Source: Bedellia somnulentella
Taxonomy: Eukaryota; Arthropoda; Insecta; Lepidoptera; Bedelliidae
Assembly (NCBI GenBank): GCA_963576735.1
Contig: OY755177.1
Location: forward strand, 2,852,001-2,916,000
DNA length: 64,000 bases
Direction of reading: 5' to 3'
Shown here: positions 51,308-63,637 of the stretch, piece after piece
Layout: each line of letters begins with the position of its first letter
Numbering within the stretch: position 1 is the first letter of the stretch
Made by a program: the position numbers and the translations under genes
Notes under the pieces: generated by a model
What the model was told of the DNA's origin: nothing
Databases searched by the model: none
The model's input: only the letters and a program-made list of their open reading frames with translations

Positions 51308-51540
51308 CATACATACACAAACATATACTCACGGCCAAAAATCCCAAAAAGGGGAGCCAGAAATTTAGACCTAGAAACTTGTCAGCTTGGAAGTTGATAG
51401 GGGACATAAACGGTAGAAATAAAGTATCGTTGGTGATGGGTCTTCATCCACATCGCCCAAAAACCACTTAAATAAACCGTCACGTCACGACACCCGTGGG
51501 TAGAAAGAATAGTAACATTCTAAGCCGGCATTACACGGCA
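51308..51540 (-). mobile_element. Element B, antisense copy in the CenG1A intron
   Basis: Minus-strand copy, moderately diverged, with possible 8-bp repeats aatatgta on either side (51300-51307 and 51544-51551). Confidence 0.8.
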
Positions 51541-51696
51541 TATAATATGTATTGAATTAAAACTAAAAACGATGTACGTAACTATGCTTATAACTAAGAA
51601 CTACCGTTTCTAAATAAAAGTCATAGGTCACAATAATAGGTCACAGGATGCTTTCCACGAGCGAGTTACGTTTGCATTAATAACTTAATATTAAAT

Positions 51697-52021
51697 CATC
51701 TTTCACGCCGTCTATCCCTGATAGGGTGGTAGAGGTACTAATACTTTTTAAAATCACGGGACATTTTGGTCACTTTGTATTCAGAGTACCCACGTTTTGG
51801 TTAGACAGTTACTTGATAGGAGGCTGGCCTTGGCGAATCGCCGTTTTGTACGAATACACTGTCACATGAAGAACAACTCAACCTAGTTGGTTTCCTCACG
51901 GTGTCTTTCTTCAACCTTGATAAATTAACCACACATTGGTGTAGGCCTCACTCAGGTTTAGAACTCGAGTCTCCTGCATGATAAGCGGAGAATCACCGGA
52001 CGGATCAAACGGAGCTATCAC
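51697..52021 (-). mobile_element. Old SINE-A copy, antisense
   Basis: Read on the minus strand, this follows SINE-A from a degraded tRNA-like head (near 52021) through the hallmark gtgtattcgtacaaaacggcga (about 51840-51862) to the E-box/tail region near 51700. Many substitutions and small indels show it is much older than the sense copies. Confidence 0.75.
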
Positions 52022-52360
52022 AATTTTATAAACAAATTGTTTTTACTAAAAAACCATAAGAAAAACTGCGTTATTGCTTGTAACAGTAAAATTTTCTTTT
52101 CTAACACCTCACCACTTGAGTTTTATTAATAGTCATGGACGCAAAAAGCATGTTTGACTTTCTGTTATTCAAATTAGACATTTCTATGGATACGGCGGAG
52201 CCAGTTTGCCAATTTCACGTTAATTTACATATTTTTATCTATCCTATCGAGTTGTTTGACAGTAAAATACATTCATATCCGCGAAAAGACTAAAATTTCG
52301 TTTAGGGTTTGGTAGCGCTTGAGAATTACAGTTTTATAATCAATCGAGCCTGACTTTGCC

Positions 52361-52520
52361 GTCACGTGATGTTCAGTACCATTAGTACTTCTACCATCCC
52401 CTCGGAGACTTACGGCTAAATGTAGTTCCTAAATTACCACCAGGTGGCCAAATATGACATTATGGTCAGAATAAATTGTACCTCATCCATCCTTTCGGGG
52501 AGTTTCTGGGATACACGACA
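52361..52520 (+). mobile_element. Degenerate SINE-A 3' ends, two in tandem
   Basis: gtcacgtgatgttcag begins a worn copy of the SINE-A 3' part (52361-52426). A second, weaker piece follows (about 52430-52520) with 'cctttcggggag' and 'acgacat' echoes of the consensus. No target duplication is recognisable. Confidence 0.55.
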
Positions 52521-53099
52521 TCCATTCCAAGTTTGTCTCTTTTATATGCGAAATTTGTTTGTCTATCTGACACCTTGTACACATAGAAAGTCTTAAGGTG
52601 ACGAGTATATGAAATGCGGATATCAATTAAGTCTAACTTGTTACTTTGATCTTGGTTAATGGTGTATAGTTGATGTTACAGCATTTGTTTGTATGAAGTG
52701 AGTGACGTTTGGTCTTTTGATCTTAAATTTGCCGTTGCGGAAAGGCTTAGACTAAACAGGTGTTTTAATAAAATCACAACTATACATTGCACGGTAGTAT
52801 ATCATTTTATATAACTTCAGGACGTATCATTTGCTAAATTTCATCGTCTCAGTACGACGATATAAAGTAATGTGTAGTTAGTTGTAATAATCTTATATCA
52901 GCACATTTTTTTATATGTATAAAAATATGATTCCGTTTTTTTATTTGTTTATTTATACACTTATATATAGTGACGCCGACATTAATTCCCATTGTTTTTT
53001 TATCAAAGCATAAATAGTCCAAAAGCATGCTGATGATTTTAAAAACAACGGCTGATCTGGCATGAATTGCCGTGATGCTTAATGCAAAGATCAGCCCCC

Positions 53100-53225
53100 G
53101 TAGCATGAGGCGTGTGAGAGCGAGTATGTCATGTGAGAACTGAGATACTGACAGATTTTGTATGAGCAAACTGTCAGTTTCTCACTTCTCATGTGTCAAA
53201 CGCGCTCTCACAAGCCTCATGCTAC
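53100..53225. repeat. Long hairpin, MITE-like
   Basis: gtagcatgaggcgtgtgaga pairs, with small bulges, with the complement ending cctcatgctac. A second smaller inverted repeat (ggctgatct...agatcagcc, 53050-53096) lies just to the left. It is probably a foldback DNA element; target duplications are not clear. Confidence 0.65.
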
Positions 53226-56200
53226 CAGTGCAGGTAGACCTTAGGTACCTTTAAATACCTAATAATTTGATATTTTTGATGATTTATGGAATCTAGTTGA
53301 TAAGTAATTAAATACGTATAAAAAGATGTGACTGAATCAATTTAAGAGTTTACTAAAATTGATTCATTAATCGAGAATCGAGTGTGCATACGAGAAATAA
53401 AAAAGTTATTCCTTTTTTCGGTAATGTTGCCATAATCAATATCTTTGCCGAGATTAGTGAAAAAAATGATTTAATACAATCCTGCTAACTGTTAATATTA
53501 AATTAACACATAGTCGTGTCCATAAAATTGGGATATACCAGGCAATTTTTGTTTTAATCAATGGAAAGAGCTTCTTACGAGTTTTTATCAAAAGATGTGA
53601 TAAAATTATTAGAGCTGCGCTTTTTACTCATTTCAATTGTTTCTAGTTTTATATTAACTCGGTTTAATTAACTTCCTTGGTTATCCCATTTTTCAGACGT
53701 CTTAAAATCCAAGTTATGAAATGTCCTGACTAAATCTATGCTACGAATATTTGGACTCATAATTTCTGAAATGTATTTATAATATGCAAAAAATTAAAAG
53801 ATAACGTTATTAAATTTTACGTTTGGGAGTATAAAGTAGTTGCATAATATAAAAGTATAGTATTCCATTATCAAACTTATCACGTAACAAAACCGTAACT
53901 GCCCTGGGCACAGTAGACAATTTAATTAAAAAAGGGCCCATTAATTTCATTTTGTTTCGTTTTACTGGTGGAAGTGGAACTAAACAATTTATTTAAAGTT
54001 CTCAAAACACTTTTTGTCCACACTTTATTGCTCCTTAATAGTCACGAAGAGTGGTCGAGAATTTAATGCATTTTAAATTAGTTTTTGTTTCTGTTATTTA
54101 TTAGGTAAAAGTGTTATTAGTAGGTAAGGAACATCTTGTAAGCCATCAAAGTGTAGTTCGATTACTTATGTTTCTCGTCCTACTTTATTTGTAAACGTTG
54201 AATGTTTTAGTGCAAGTAGATCCAGCGGTCACGTTCTCAATACACGATGAATAAGGTTCAAAGGCACGGCTGGCGCACGATTTTGTCTTTCAAGAAACTT
54301 ACTAAAGCAATGTCAGCAACCTCGCCCTTTACTGTGTCTAAGCCTCTCTAGACATTTTCTTAATGCCTATTGACAAATATGAACATGAAAACGTTGAGTG
54401 ATACTAAAACATTTTGTATTTTTATAAGTAGAGCCTATTCTGGTCTCCATTTTGAGAAAGTGAGAATAATGTAGTTCGGAAATACTGTGACCACAACACA
54501 AAGGAAGATGGGTCTCAATTTCATTGCTCTGTCCAAGGTATTGTTAACGAAACCGGACAAGGACTGTGTGAATGTGTATGGTTACGTTTCGGATAAGGTT
54601 TCCTACTCCTTTGAACATTTATTCCTATCTATTATATTCAGTCTAAAAAGTTACTTAGATAGTTGAAAGAAGCGGCAGGTATAAGTGTGTATTACTATTA
54701 CCAGTTGTATGAGCTGCACTCGCTTCTCGATTCCTCTCTACATTGCGGAGAGCTAAGGAAACCGGTTTTGTGGCATAGGCGCAATGCAGTGCAAGAACAA
54801 CAAAACTAATGTATTGTACTAATGATAGACCATTCCTTGGAGGTTTGAAATCTCATAGCTTACTGGCGGGCTCGGTAATTTGGTTACACTTTTACGTTTT
54901 TTCTTCGAAAGTATTTTGTTTGTAAGCATTTTACGTTGACTAAGGTATAGCTTAATATGAAGCCAGACGAAATTTTTGGGAGTAAAATTAAATTTAATAA
55001 TGGATTATACCACAAAAAATAAAGATAAGTTTAAGTGTTACAATTTTTCGGTGTCGACACTAAACACTATAAAAGATTTTTTTGTGTTGCACTAATTTGT
55101 TCCTAAATCTAGTTTCTGAAAATGCATTGAGCAGCTCTGCGATGCACCGGATACTTTATCAAAACGAAACGGACATTATGAATTATTCTAGTCCAATGGC
55201 CTCAAAAGATACTATGCCAACGGAACTAACAGCAAGCTCTTATCAAAATTTATAAAACCGTTAATCATTAGTGTATTAAAGCAATTAGGTTTTCATCTTG
55301 TTCATATTTATCACATATTAATTCATGATTTAAGTACTAAAGAAAGTCGGAATTATAAAGCTTCTAAAATAAATAAAAACGAAACATAAAAAATCATTTA
55401 GTATTCAAATAACACTTGTAGAGTAGACTTATTAAATAACCAACTATGGTGGTTCATATTATTTTTCATTTTAAAAAAAACAGAAGTTCTCGAAATATTT
55501 GTCATACACTCTAAATAATTAGATGTGTACCACCGGTTTGTAATCGGTCTAAACTTAAACAATTCTAAAACAATAAACAGGCTGAAACTAATTCAAGAAA
55601 GCACGTAAACGCTATATGTTGATTATGTTTTTTAAGGTGTTGAATCGTTTATCATGTAACTAAAAAATCCAGTTCGAATTGGGAGTGGCGAGTCAGTAAG
55701 CCACACGCATAATTTCTGCCACGTACGATTACTTCCTCGTTTCGCTTCCTAATTGCAAGCTGTGTTGAAGCGTGGCCATCGAAGATGAAAGTATCATCGA
55801 GTGGCCTGTGTTTATTAGCACGAGTATCTATCGCGTGATTATTATAAAATCATTTATAGACTTGACTAGTCAGACGAGATGTTTTCTTAAATTCATCTTA
55901 TGTAAATTGTCACTGGTTTGCCTTGACGCTTAGATCTTAAATTTTAACGTTTCTCTTTGACTGTCTGGATGATTAAACACAAACCAAGGATAAGGAAAGT
56001 TAGTTACTTCCAAATTCCAACAAATTGGGTACACCTTAACATCGCAATCAGATTGTGTAATAACATTGATATTTTCATAGGAAGTAATTTACGCAACAGA
56101 TCGCTTTATCTTTCCAATCCTTTCTCGTTTACATTATAAAATGATTTCATAACATATGTGTTTTTAATCACATGCAAAAGTAATCATGTTTATACAACGG

Positions 56201-57861
56201 CTAAAAAATAGGAACTTGCAACATGTAACTTTGAAATCGATAAGATTGGTTGCAAATATAATTTGGTCCGGTTAACATATTAAACTTATTTTATGTGACA
56301 CAGATAGAGTCATATTTTATTTCTGTAACCAACTCACACGTAAAGAGCAGCACAAATGAATATGCAGCCTTTGCATATAAATGCATGGTATTTCTATCGC
56401 ATTCAGCTCAAAGGATTTGTAGGAGAATGAATGAAACAGAATGAGACCTTGTCCGCCTAAGCACATAAAATCTGCCGCCCGCCCGCCCAGTAGCTTTCAG
56501 GGCTTGGTGATATACGTACGTCCCTTCATTGGAAGTGATTGTGTTTTCATACCCTTATACTATTTACGTCTAACCTTAGTCTTAAAGCAAGAACTTAAAT
56601 TAAACTACCCTGTTATAAACGTGTTAGAAATGTGATTGATTTAAATAAAGACGGTAAGATTATTAGGTTTGATTGTTTTATAATATAAATAGTAGTTATT
56701 CTATTGAGTACCAATCAATAAATGAAAAAGGGACTCCTCATTAATTGCATCCTTTTTATTTAACTTGAATTTATTTGGTGATATAGTACATTAATAAGAA
56801 TATATTTGCATGAATAGAAATATGTCGTGTATTCAAACCTACAAACCATACCACGACCTTATCTCTCCATACTAAATAATGCACATTACGACGTGCAATC
56901 TAGTAAAAGTATATGATTATAGTTTTTTAGATTATCACGAAAGTTTTTGAAGTTGAATGTTCCATTAATTAATTATGTTTTTTTCAGTATGATGAGCTGT
57001 AATAAAATGTATTTTGTTTTGATTTCTTTATTTAACTGTCGATATTGCAAATTATATAGTTTTATGCGTACATATTCAGATGCCACTGATAGGAAACTAA
57101 ATAATTTTCCATATTCATGGACTCTTAACTACTTAAGTTTTTTCAAGATTAACATTAAAAATTAAGAAACATTTTATTTAGCAAACTACTACATATGTAT
57201 AAGTGTTATTCAGGGCAATATTACCAGACAAAGGTTTTCCTTAAGTACGCCGAGATAGTGCTAAAGTATTCTTTGTGGGTAGATGACGCATCCTGTCCTG
57301 ACACCATTGTTTTGAAGAGGAAAGGGGTGACATCTTCCCACGTATCTCTTCTACTGAAGTAGTTCTGATAGAAATAAATTTTTAGCTGTAAGAAATTTAT
57401 GCGCTGCCCTAGAATTGTACTTGATTTTAATTTATAATTTTGGGATAGTTGGGATAATCATAATGTTGCTACTACGTAAAAGTAAAGAATGAATTAGCAT
57501 ATTTAATATGAGCAAAAATAATTAATGGGTGTTACGCATAAGACACCTTCAATTACTCAGAAGGTTTATTAAGGCTTCATGTACTTGTTAAGTATCACCT
57601 ACATAATTAATAAGTGCATAACATAGAATTATGCATCCATGTCTCTAAAATAGCTGCTATACAATGTCGTGTATTATGGTACTAGTTAACCCTTCGTTTT
57701 AAACCCCTACAACTGCACGAAATTACCCCTCATAATTATCCAGTGCGCAAAGTACTCAGAGGGTGCAGTTTTTTTACACTTCGGATTTTTGCTTAGTCGG
57801 GGATTCTGGGCAAGGTTGTTTTTAAATTGCCGGCAAGTAAGGTTTTTATCTTTTGTTTCAG

Positions 57862-58003
57862 TTTACTGCGTGGGTCGACGCCGTCATATTCGTTTTTAGT
57901 CTTGATAACGAACTCAGCTATAACACCGTAGCAAATTACTTCAATAAGATGTCCCACTATAGGAATTCAGCCGAAATTCCGGTCATATTGGTCGGCACTC
58001 AAG
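57862..58003 (+). CDS. CenG1A: CenG1A exon: GTPase-like domain core
   Basis: After an 18.9-kb intron, the acceptor ttttgtttcag introduces [20 protein letters not shown], then a helix [10 protein letters not shown], then [15 protein letters not shown]. The match to AGAP GTPase-like domains is clear ([19 protein letters not shown]). As in the family, the canonical NKxD guanine-specificity motif of Ras proteins is replaced by a GTQD-type motif; the D is completed by the next exon. The donor is G|GTTGGT at 58004. This is a weak-looking donor but it preserves phase 1 with the exon at 58235. Confidence 0.93.
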
Positions 58004-58234
58004 GTTGGTATTCCTGAAATATGAAAACATTCATTTATCTTATGAGAAATATAACTATTAATTTTTGAAACTAGATAAGTTCACAAATAAATCATTTATT
58101 ATACAAATCTGCTTTGTTTCTATGCATGCATTGAGCATGATTAAGTAATAATCGATCCATTAGTTCGATCAGATGCTGTATCCGATATAATGTGTCCTAA
58201 CCGCGTAAATGATATATGTTCAACACTCTTTCAG

Positions 58235-58369
58235 ATTCCATAAGTGAAAGTAGTCCACGAGTAGTGGATGACAACCGAGCTCGCAAACTATCAAACGAAC
58301 TGCGAAGATGTTCCTACTATGAAACGTGTGCTACGTATGGACTCAACGTGGATCGAGTTTTCCAAGATG
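58235..58369 (+). CDS. CenG1A: CenG1A exon: end of GTPase-like domain
   Basis: The acceptor ctctttcag lies 231 bp after the previous exon. The exon encodes [20 protein letters not shown], then N-E-L-R-R-C-S, then [18 protein letters not shown]. This is the diagnostic AGAP stretch R-V-x-D-D-x-R-A-R-K-L-S followed by [12 protein letters not shown], which occupies the G5 position. The donor is GATG|GTAACC, in phase 1. An overlapping 96-codon open frame beginning at 58268 is a shadow in another frame and is not used. Confidence 0.93.
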
Positions 58370-58889
58370 GTAACCATTAATCAATTCTCTTTTTTGTCTG
58401 ACGTCATGACCACGATAGTTATTTTCGATGAAGCGCATGATAACAATGGCTTTGATGGAATGCTGATACCGTTTTTGATTTACACGGTATTGAATGTTCG
58501 TATCATGATTGGAATCGAAACATCAAGTATTGTTCACAATAAATCTTATAATCCCTAAAAGGTTATGTGAGAATTTTGAACCGCAAATTGTAATAAAAAA
58601 TACATTGGTTTTCATTCTTTAACTAAGAAATATTAGTGCATAACAGATCAATCATACCATTAAAAAAAACACCATTTTTAACTAAGTAGGTGTATAAGTA
58701 TACTCGTAGTATAACGAACAATAACGTAAAAGTAAATAATACGGTGGATAATAAATAGACATAATATGAATAGATAATGGTAATTGCATGAAATGTTTAA
58801 AATACGGTCACGGCATGCTGTGTTATACCCAGACAATATTTTTTTACGCACATATTTGTGTACGGATGCCCAAAATCAACCCATCCTTT

Positions 58890-59250
58890 GCATTTCTCTG
58901 CTGCCTCTTGTTTTGGAGTCGCCTTGTCGCACGCGGGGCTCGGGGAACCCGGCCGCATGCAGTGGCAACACCGCGGCGTCGCGGGGAGGTCGTATTTACT
59001 CATTTTCGGACTTGTATTTGATTCGCTCGTTCCGTTTCCGTTGTTTTGTTTACATTTTTGACAGATGCGGTTGGCGTCGCGTTTTGTTATTATTCAAAAT
59101 AATAGAAGGATATTGTGAATGAAATGATGGATAAAACGCTTATATTTACATCAAATTTATCGCCGATTTCGAGTTTGCGGCGTCGCAGCTCGTGTTATAA
59201 CATACAAAGGGCGGAGGAACGCGATCGAAGGAAATCGGCGAAATTCGAGA
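58890..59250. promoter_or_regulatory. CpG-rich island in CenG1A intron, possible internal promoter
   Basis: In an AT-rich intron this stretch is rich in CpG (cgcacgcggggctcgg, caccgcggcgtcgcgg, gtttgcggcgtcgcagctcg) and carries a small inverted repeat (tcgccgatttcgag at 59160-59173, complement near 59234-59248). Several overlapping open frames in different frames (58784-59122) look like composition effects. An unannotated exon or a promoter for a shorter CenG1A isoform is possible. Confidence 0.3.
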
Positions 59251-59393
59251 TTGCATCTAAGAACCAATATTTGCAAACCAGATGTTAGTTAAATAGTTAT
59301 TAGTGTTACAATTTGGTGTGATGTGCTTGTGGATTGCGTGGAATTTGTAAGTAATGCGAGTTTCGGTTATTGTAGCGAGTGTGTTTTTTGCAG

Positions 59394-59521
59394 CGTGCCA
59401 GAAGATAGTTGGCTCTCGTCTGTCCGCCTCATCACAGTGCCTGGCAGGCTCCAGGCCAGTGACACCGCAGCCGCCGCTAGCCAATTCACCAAGTCATAAT
59501 CATTCCTCTTTTATTTATAAG
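59394..59521 (+). CDS. CenG1A: CenG1A exon: ACQKIV helix and start of Ser/Pro-rich linker
   Basis: The acceptor gtgttttttgcag opens an exon whose first codon (Ala) is split with the previous exon. It reads ACQKIVGSRLSASSQCLAGS, then RPVTPQPPLANSPSHNHSSF, then IYK, ending in phase 0 at donor AAG|GTACGT. AGAP proteins have an A/V-x-QKIV helix right after FQD, followed by a Ser/Pro-rich linker containing an NSPSHS-like motif, which fits. An in-frame ATG at 59354, upstream of the acceptor, could in principle start a short product if transcription began in the intron; there is no direct evidence for that. The next exon (linker, then PH domain) is not found before the window ends. Confidence 0.9.
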
Positions 59522-59814
59522 GTACGTCATATTTCCTAAAAAACTTTTGATGTTGTATTAAAAGGCAAATGCGATCGGTAGCAATAATCCCCTTAGCGCT
59601 CCCTTAGATGAAAACCAACCCTTTTAGTATCCATATTTTACTTGGTGGTTATATATAAGCTACCGAGTCCAAACTTGACTACAAACATTAAATATCTAGA
59701 AACTATTTTCTTACTAGAAAGCTGTTAGCGCTATTATGTTAAGCAGTTTTCTGTTATGTTGTCAGTTGTTTAACAATCTTACACAATACTTGATATGTAC
59801 TGTTTAACCTAAGC

Positions 59815-60008
59815 TTAGAAAAGTACTAACCCATTTCTTTCTAAGGGTGTTGTAGATTTTTAAATGATTTTTGGGTATTGCAAGTGTAGATCCCTGATGA
59901 ACAGTTTTTTATTTTACAGTATATTACTTCAAATTTGGCTTAGTAATTTTACTTTGGCTAACCCTTTGTTAGGATACATAGCCATGAGTTTAGGTATGTA
60001 TGTATGTT
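59815..60008 (+). mobile_element. Element B, degenerate copy
   Basis: The ordered segments 'acccatttctttctaagggtg', 'gatttttgggtattgc' and 'ctttgttaggatacatagccat' end in gtatgtatgtatgt. It is an old copy next to the younger one at 60199. Confidence 0.65.
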
Positions 60009-60057
60009 GACATTATAACAAATATAGTATTTTCTAAGATTTTCATGATTGCACATT

Positions 60058-60192
60058 ATAATTAAAACAACTATTGATTTTTGGATATTCTAATCACATG
60101 TTATTACATGGTTTAAATTTCTTTAAGGCTTTAAAAAACCATGTTATAACATGTGACTAAAATACCCAAAAATCAATAGTTATTTTAATTAT
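60058..60192. repeat. 135-bp palindrome, ~57-bp arms
   Basis: The left arm (aactattgatttttgg...cacatgttat) pairs with the right arm with about five mismatches around a ~20-base loop. It lies immediately 5' of a full element-B copy. Confidence 0.75.
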
Positions 60193-60198
60193 GTTATA

Positions 60199-60451
60199 TG
60201 CCGTGTAGTGCCGGCTTAGAATGTCGCTACCCCTTTCTACCCACGGGTGTCGTAAGAGGCGACTAAGGGTATTGGGGCTTTTTATTGGATTTTTGGGCAA
60301 TGCGGTTGGAAACCCATCACCAAAAACCTTTATTTTTACCATCTTTTCCCCACTCATCTTCCAAAAGTGGCTGAGGGATTTATAATTCCTTAGCTCTGGT
60401 TACCCCTTCTAGGGAAATATAGCTGTGAGTATATGTATGTATGTATGTATG
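60199..60451 (+). mobile_element. Element B, full copy with a palindrome at its 5' side
   Basis: Young-looking full copy ending in (GTAT)n. Its 3' flank tataacaaatat (60452-60463) has its match not at the 5' end of the element but at 60014-60025, beyond a 135-bp palindrome. A worn element-B copy sits just upstream (about 59815-60008). Confidence 0.9.
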
Positions 60452-60796
60452 TATAACAAATATGTCAAGATTCACCAGTTGTTATGTGCACTGATATGAT
60501 CCAAGGCTATTCCAATTAATATTCAGTTGAGAACTTTCAGACTTTGATAGTTAACTTTAATTTATTATGTAGTCACTAACAATCATACTAAATGATTCTA
60601 ATTCTTTCGGTCTTAATAACATTTATCAATTGATATTGAATGCATCTAGCATTTTATTTGAATGATAAGGTTGAGCAATGATTTTATATGAGTTGTTAGA
60701 CTTCCTATGATTATATGTCTATAAGAAATAATATCTGTCAACACATGGTTACTACTGTACAATTTATAAAATGCTCGGGTTAACCATATTAGATAA

Positions 60797-60977
60797 CATA
60801 CATACATATACTCATAACTAAAAATCCCAAAAATGAGGTGAACAAAACTTCAGAATTGGAAATTCTATTGTCACTTTTGGAAACAGAATGGCAGTCACAT
60901 CACTCAACAATCACTTAACCAGGCCCAAAACTCTAAGTCACCTATTATGACAACATCAGGATAAAATGGGTTATTAA
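60797..60977 (-). mobile_element. Element B, degenerate antisense copy
   Basis: Minus-strand traces from the tail (catacatacatatactcata) to 'aagtcacctattatgac', with internal deletions. Confidence 0.6.
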
Positions 60978-61265
60978 TAATAATAATAAATAATAATAAT
61001 AATAAATCATTTATTTCAGGCTACAAGGCCCATATAATATTAGTAAAACTTAGCCTATGTTAGTATTTTACAAAGTAGTAGACAGAGGCTTTGACTTCTG
61101 ATGCGCAGCCCTGAAGCGCCGGAACACTATTCCCTCAGGCCAAAAATTCTCTCCTAGCAGAATCTTCTCGTGGACTGCGGGAACCTGAAGCCAGTAGGAT
61201 TTGAAGTTAGTAGGCCTACTGGGCTCCAGACGTGAAATGTTGATAATTGGTTATAGGACCGAGGC
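60975..61265 (-). mobile_element. LINE 3' end with (AAT)n tail
   Basis: (AATAAT)n, then atcatttatttcaggctaca and 'aggcccata', is the antisense form of a retroelement 3' end with a TTA-rich tail. The following 200 bp has higher GC and no clear open frame. Confidence 0.5.
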
Positions 61266-61380
61266 TCGTCTGCTCTATGTGACTATTGCTATGCTAATCC
61301 AACACAAGGAAATTATGAATTATAATATATATCTATTTCAATGATCCTGAGATATTTAAGACCTACACTGTTATCTCTTT

Positions 61381-61650
61381 TCTCAAGTCACATGTGTAGT
61401 TCATTTATCAAGGTTGTTAGCGGTGAGGAATAACAATGTGAGGAAACCAACATGGCTGAGTTTTACTTAGTCAGGTGATAGTGTTTTCATATAAAATAGT
61501 AATAGGCCTAACCAAATCATGTGAGTGAATAGACCTTGCAACCTAATTTGGGCACTCTGGACTTCAAGTCACAAAAATGACACATAACATTCAGAACTAT
61601 TAGTTCACAATGCCACCCCTTTGGGCCTTCAGGGATTTATATCATTAATG
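61381..61650 (+). mobile_element. Degenerate SINE-A body, head missing
   Basis: Resembles SINE-A from the gtgtggttaatttatcatgg segment to the tail (for example aggttgttagcggtgaggaa, then the 'ataggcc' and 'attagt' segments), but with many changes and without the tRNA-like head. Confidence 0.7.
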
Positions 61651-62763
61651 TTGAATTATCTGAGCATCCATTTGAGTAATGATAAGAAATTCCTTGACAT
61701 GCTATAAGAAATTGGATTGCTCTTTTTTTCTCAAGCCTGATATATGTAAGAGCTATTTATTCTTGGTGCAATGAAATGCATATAAAAAGATCATAAAATA
61801 ATAAATATAGTTTTGTTCCATTAATTACATTAATACATAGTTTATGTTTTATTCTTAACTTATTGAATCATTCTTATAAATTAGTTCTACCATAATTAAG
61901 AAACACTTCTTCATTGAAATACTAGTTACGATGTTTACTCAGTTTGTTTATAAATGTGTAATTGGAAGTTTTTTTAAGTATAATTTTTGTAGAAACTCAT
62001 CAAACGTGAATATCAGCATCACTTTGGTGTGGTTATATATTGCAGCATCAAGGTTTATAACACCCTTTTGGGAAAGAAGGAGAGAGTCATTTGGGGCCCT
62101 TATTCCAATGTTTATGGCAACAGAGTAGCGAAATATTTGTAGCATTTAATATATATTTTACAAATATTTATTGATATGAAGGATTTGTTATTGTATTATT
62201 GGTTACACATATGTGTAAGATCCTATGAATCATGAACAATTAAAAGACATATGGTATGGTTTAACAAAGGCCAATCAGGTCAAGTTTGGTTTATAACTCA
62301 TAGCCATGCATGAATGGCTTTGTAATAGTTTTGGGCATGCTATGAAGAGTAATCATTCTTCTCACAGTTCTTGCTTATCTGTTTACTTATTCACATGAAT
62401 ATTTATGCAATAGATTATGTAAGGTTTTTTGTATAGACTTATTAATTAGTAAGGATGGTTTTGTTTACAATCCATTAAGTTAGTGTGTGTAAATGACCAA
62501 CTGGGTCAGACGAGCAGGACTGTCAATGCTACTATTGGCTGATCATTCTCATCAATCACATGCATTAATGTATCTTCTTATTTATTCGAATAAGTTAAAA
62601 TGTTTAGTGCCACCCCTTTGATCAAAACATACTCTTCTGCCTACAATTAGTTATTTTGATAAGATAATAGATGTAATGATTGGTGTGACTTAAACAGGTG
62701 TTAAGCTAGCCACTATTATGTGAGTATATAATTAAACTTAGTGGAGACTTCTTGATTAATCTA

Positions 62764-63637
62764 TCTATACTTAAAATAAATCTGTAGAGAGGTCAATTCT
62801 GTACATGGAATATATTTTCAAAATAACTATCAGGGGGTGATAAGTGATCGATACTGATGCCAAAAATGCAATCAGTAAAATTTTTGTCTGTCTGTCTGTC
62901 GGTTTGTATGTTCCTTATGGAAACAAAAACTACTCGACGGATTTTAACGAAACTTGGTACAATTATTCTTCATACTCCTGGGCAGGTTTTTGTATACTTT
63001 CCAGCAGAATAGTAAAGGGGAATTTTGGGAAATTTTGGGAAAACGGGAGAAGTTACTCCATTTTTTAAGCTTCCGTCGCGTGTGCAGCCTTAATAGTCAA
63101 AGTTACATAGAAATCACGTATGACGGAAATATTCTACATAATATTATCTAAAAGATATTCCGCAACAATATACAACAACACGTGTAACTCCTGATAGATT
63201 AGCAGTTCGGCGCATTCTGATTATATTTGTTTTCTCTTACGTTTATAATACTCTCAATCACCCTTATTTCAAAAGTTAACATTATTACCTACTCAATAAA
63301 AAAAGAATCATAGAAATCGGTATAGAAACACCAAAATTAATAGTCCCAACATAATAGTCGCACGCGATCAAAACCAAATCCTTAGTAATTTACATATTAC
63401 GTACTAGATGGCGCCAGTAGTTGCATCAATTAAAACCTAAAAATTAGCTTAATTTCGGAGATATTGATCTGAACCGATCATAAAAGCGCTTTCAAAATCA
63501 CAAAGTAACACTATATTCAGACATGAGTGCTGTAAGTTGTAATAAAGGCGCTAATTTCATAACTTGAGCAGTGATTGAAGAAACCTCCAATATTTTTAAA
63601 ACTACGCTACCCGTGCGAAGCGGGGCCGATCCACTAG
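62764..63637 (+). mobile_element. Non-autonomous Helitron, 874 bp
   Basis: Begins A|TCTATACTTAAAATAAATC and ends ...cccgtgcgaagcggggccga...CTAG|T, with the 3' stem cccg/cggg. The interior includes (TCTG)n and 'actactcgacggattttaac', a run widespread in arthropod Helitrons. No coding region. The small open frames at 62844-63151 lie inside it. Confidence 0.88.

Larger units (their letters stand above)
38978..57861 (+). other. CenG1A: 18.9-kb CenG1A intron
   Basis: Defined by the exon ending at 38977 and the exon starting at 57862. It holds SINE-A and element-B copies and Helitrons in its first 13.5 kb. From about 53300 to 57860 no repeat or exon is recognised. A GC-richer patch (39290-39410) has imperfect gagtgytagt-type repeats. 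The 128-codon open frame at 45187-45573 is unidentified. Confidence 0.85.

Noticed and set aside
58268..58558. 96-codon open frame overlapping a CenG1A exon
   Set aside because: It is another frame of the exon 58235-58369 extended into the intron; the conserved AGAP frame is the real one.
58784..59122. 112-codon and overlapping open frames between CenG1A exons
   Set aside because: Several frames on both strands are open at once because of the GC-rich composition; none resembles a protein. Kept only as a possible regulatory island.
62844..63151. Two overlapping small open frames (74 and 65 codons)
   Set aside because: Both lie inside the 874-bp Helitron and reflect its conserved non-coding sequence.
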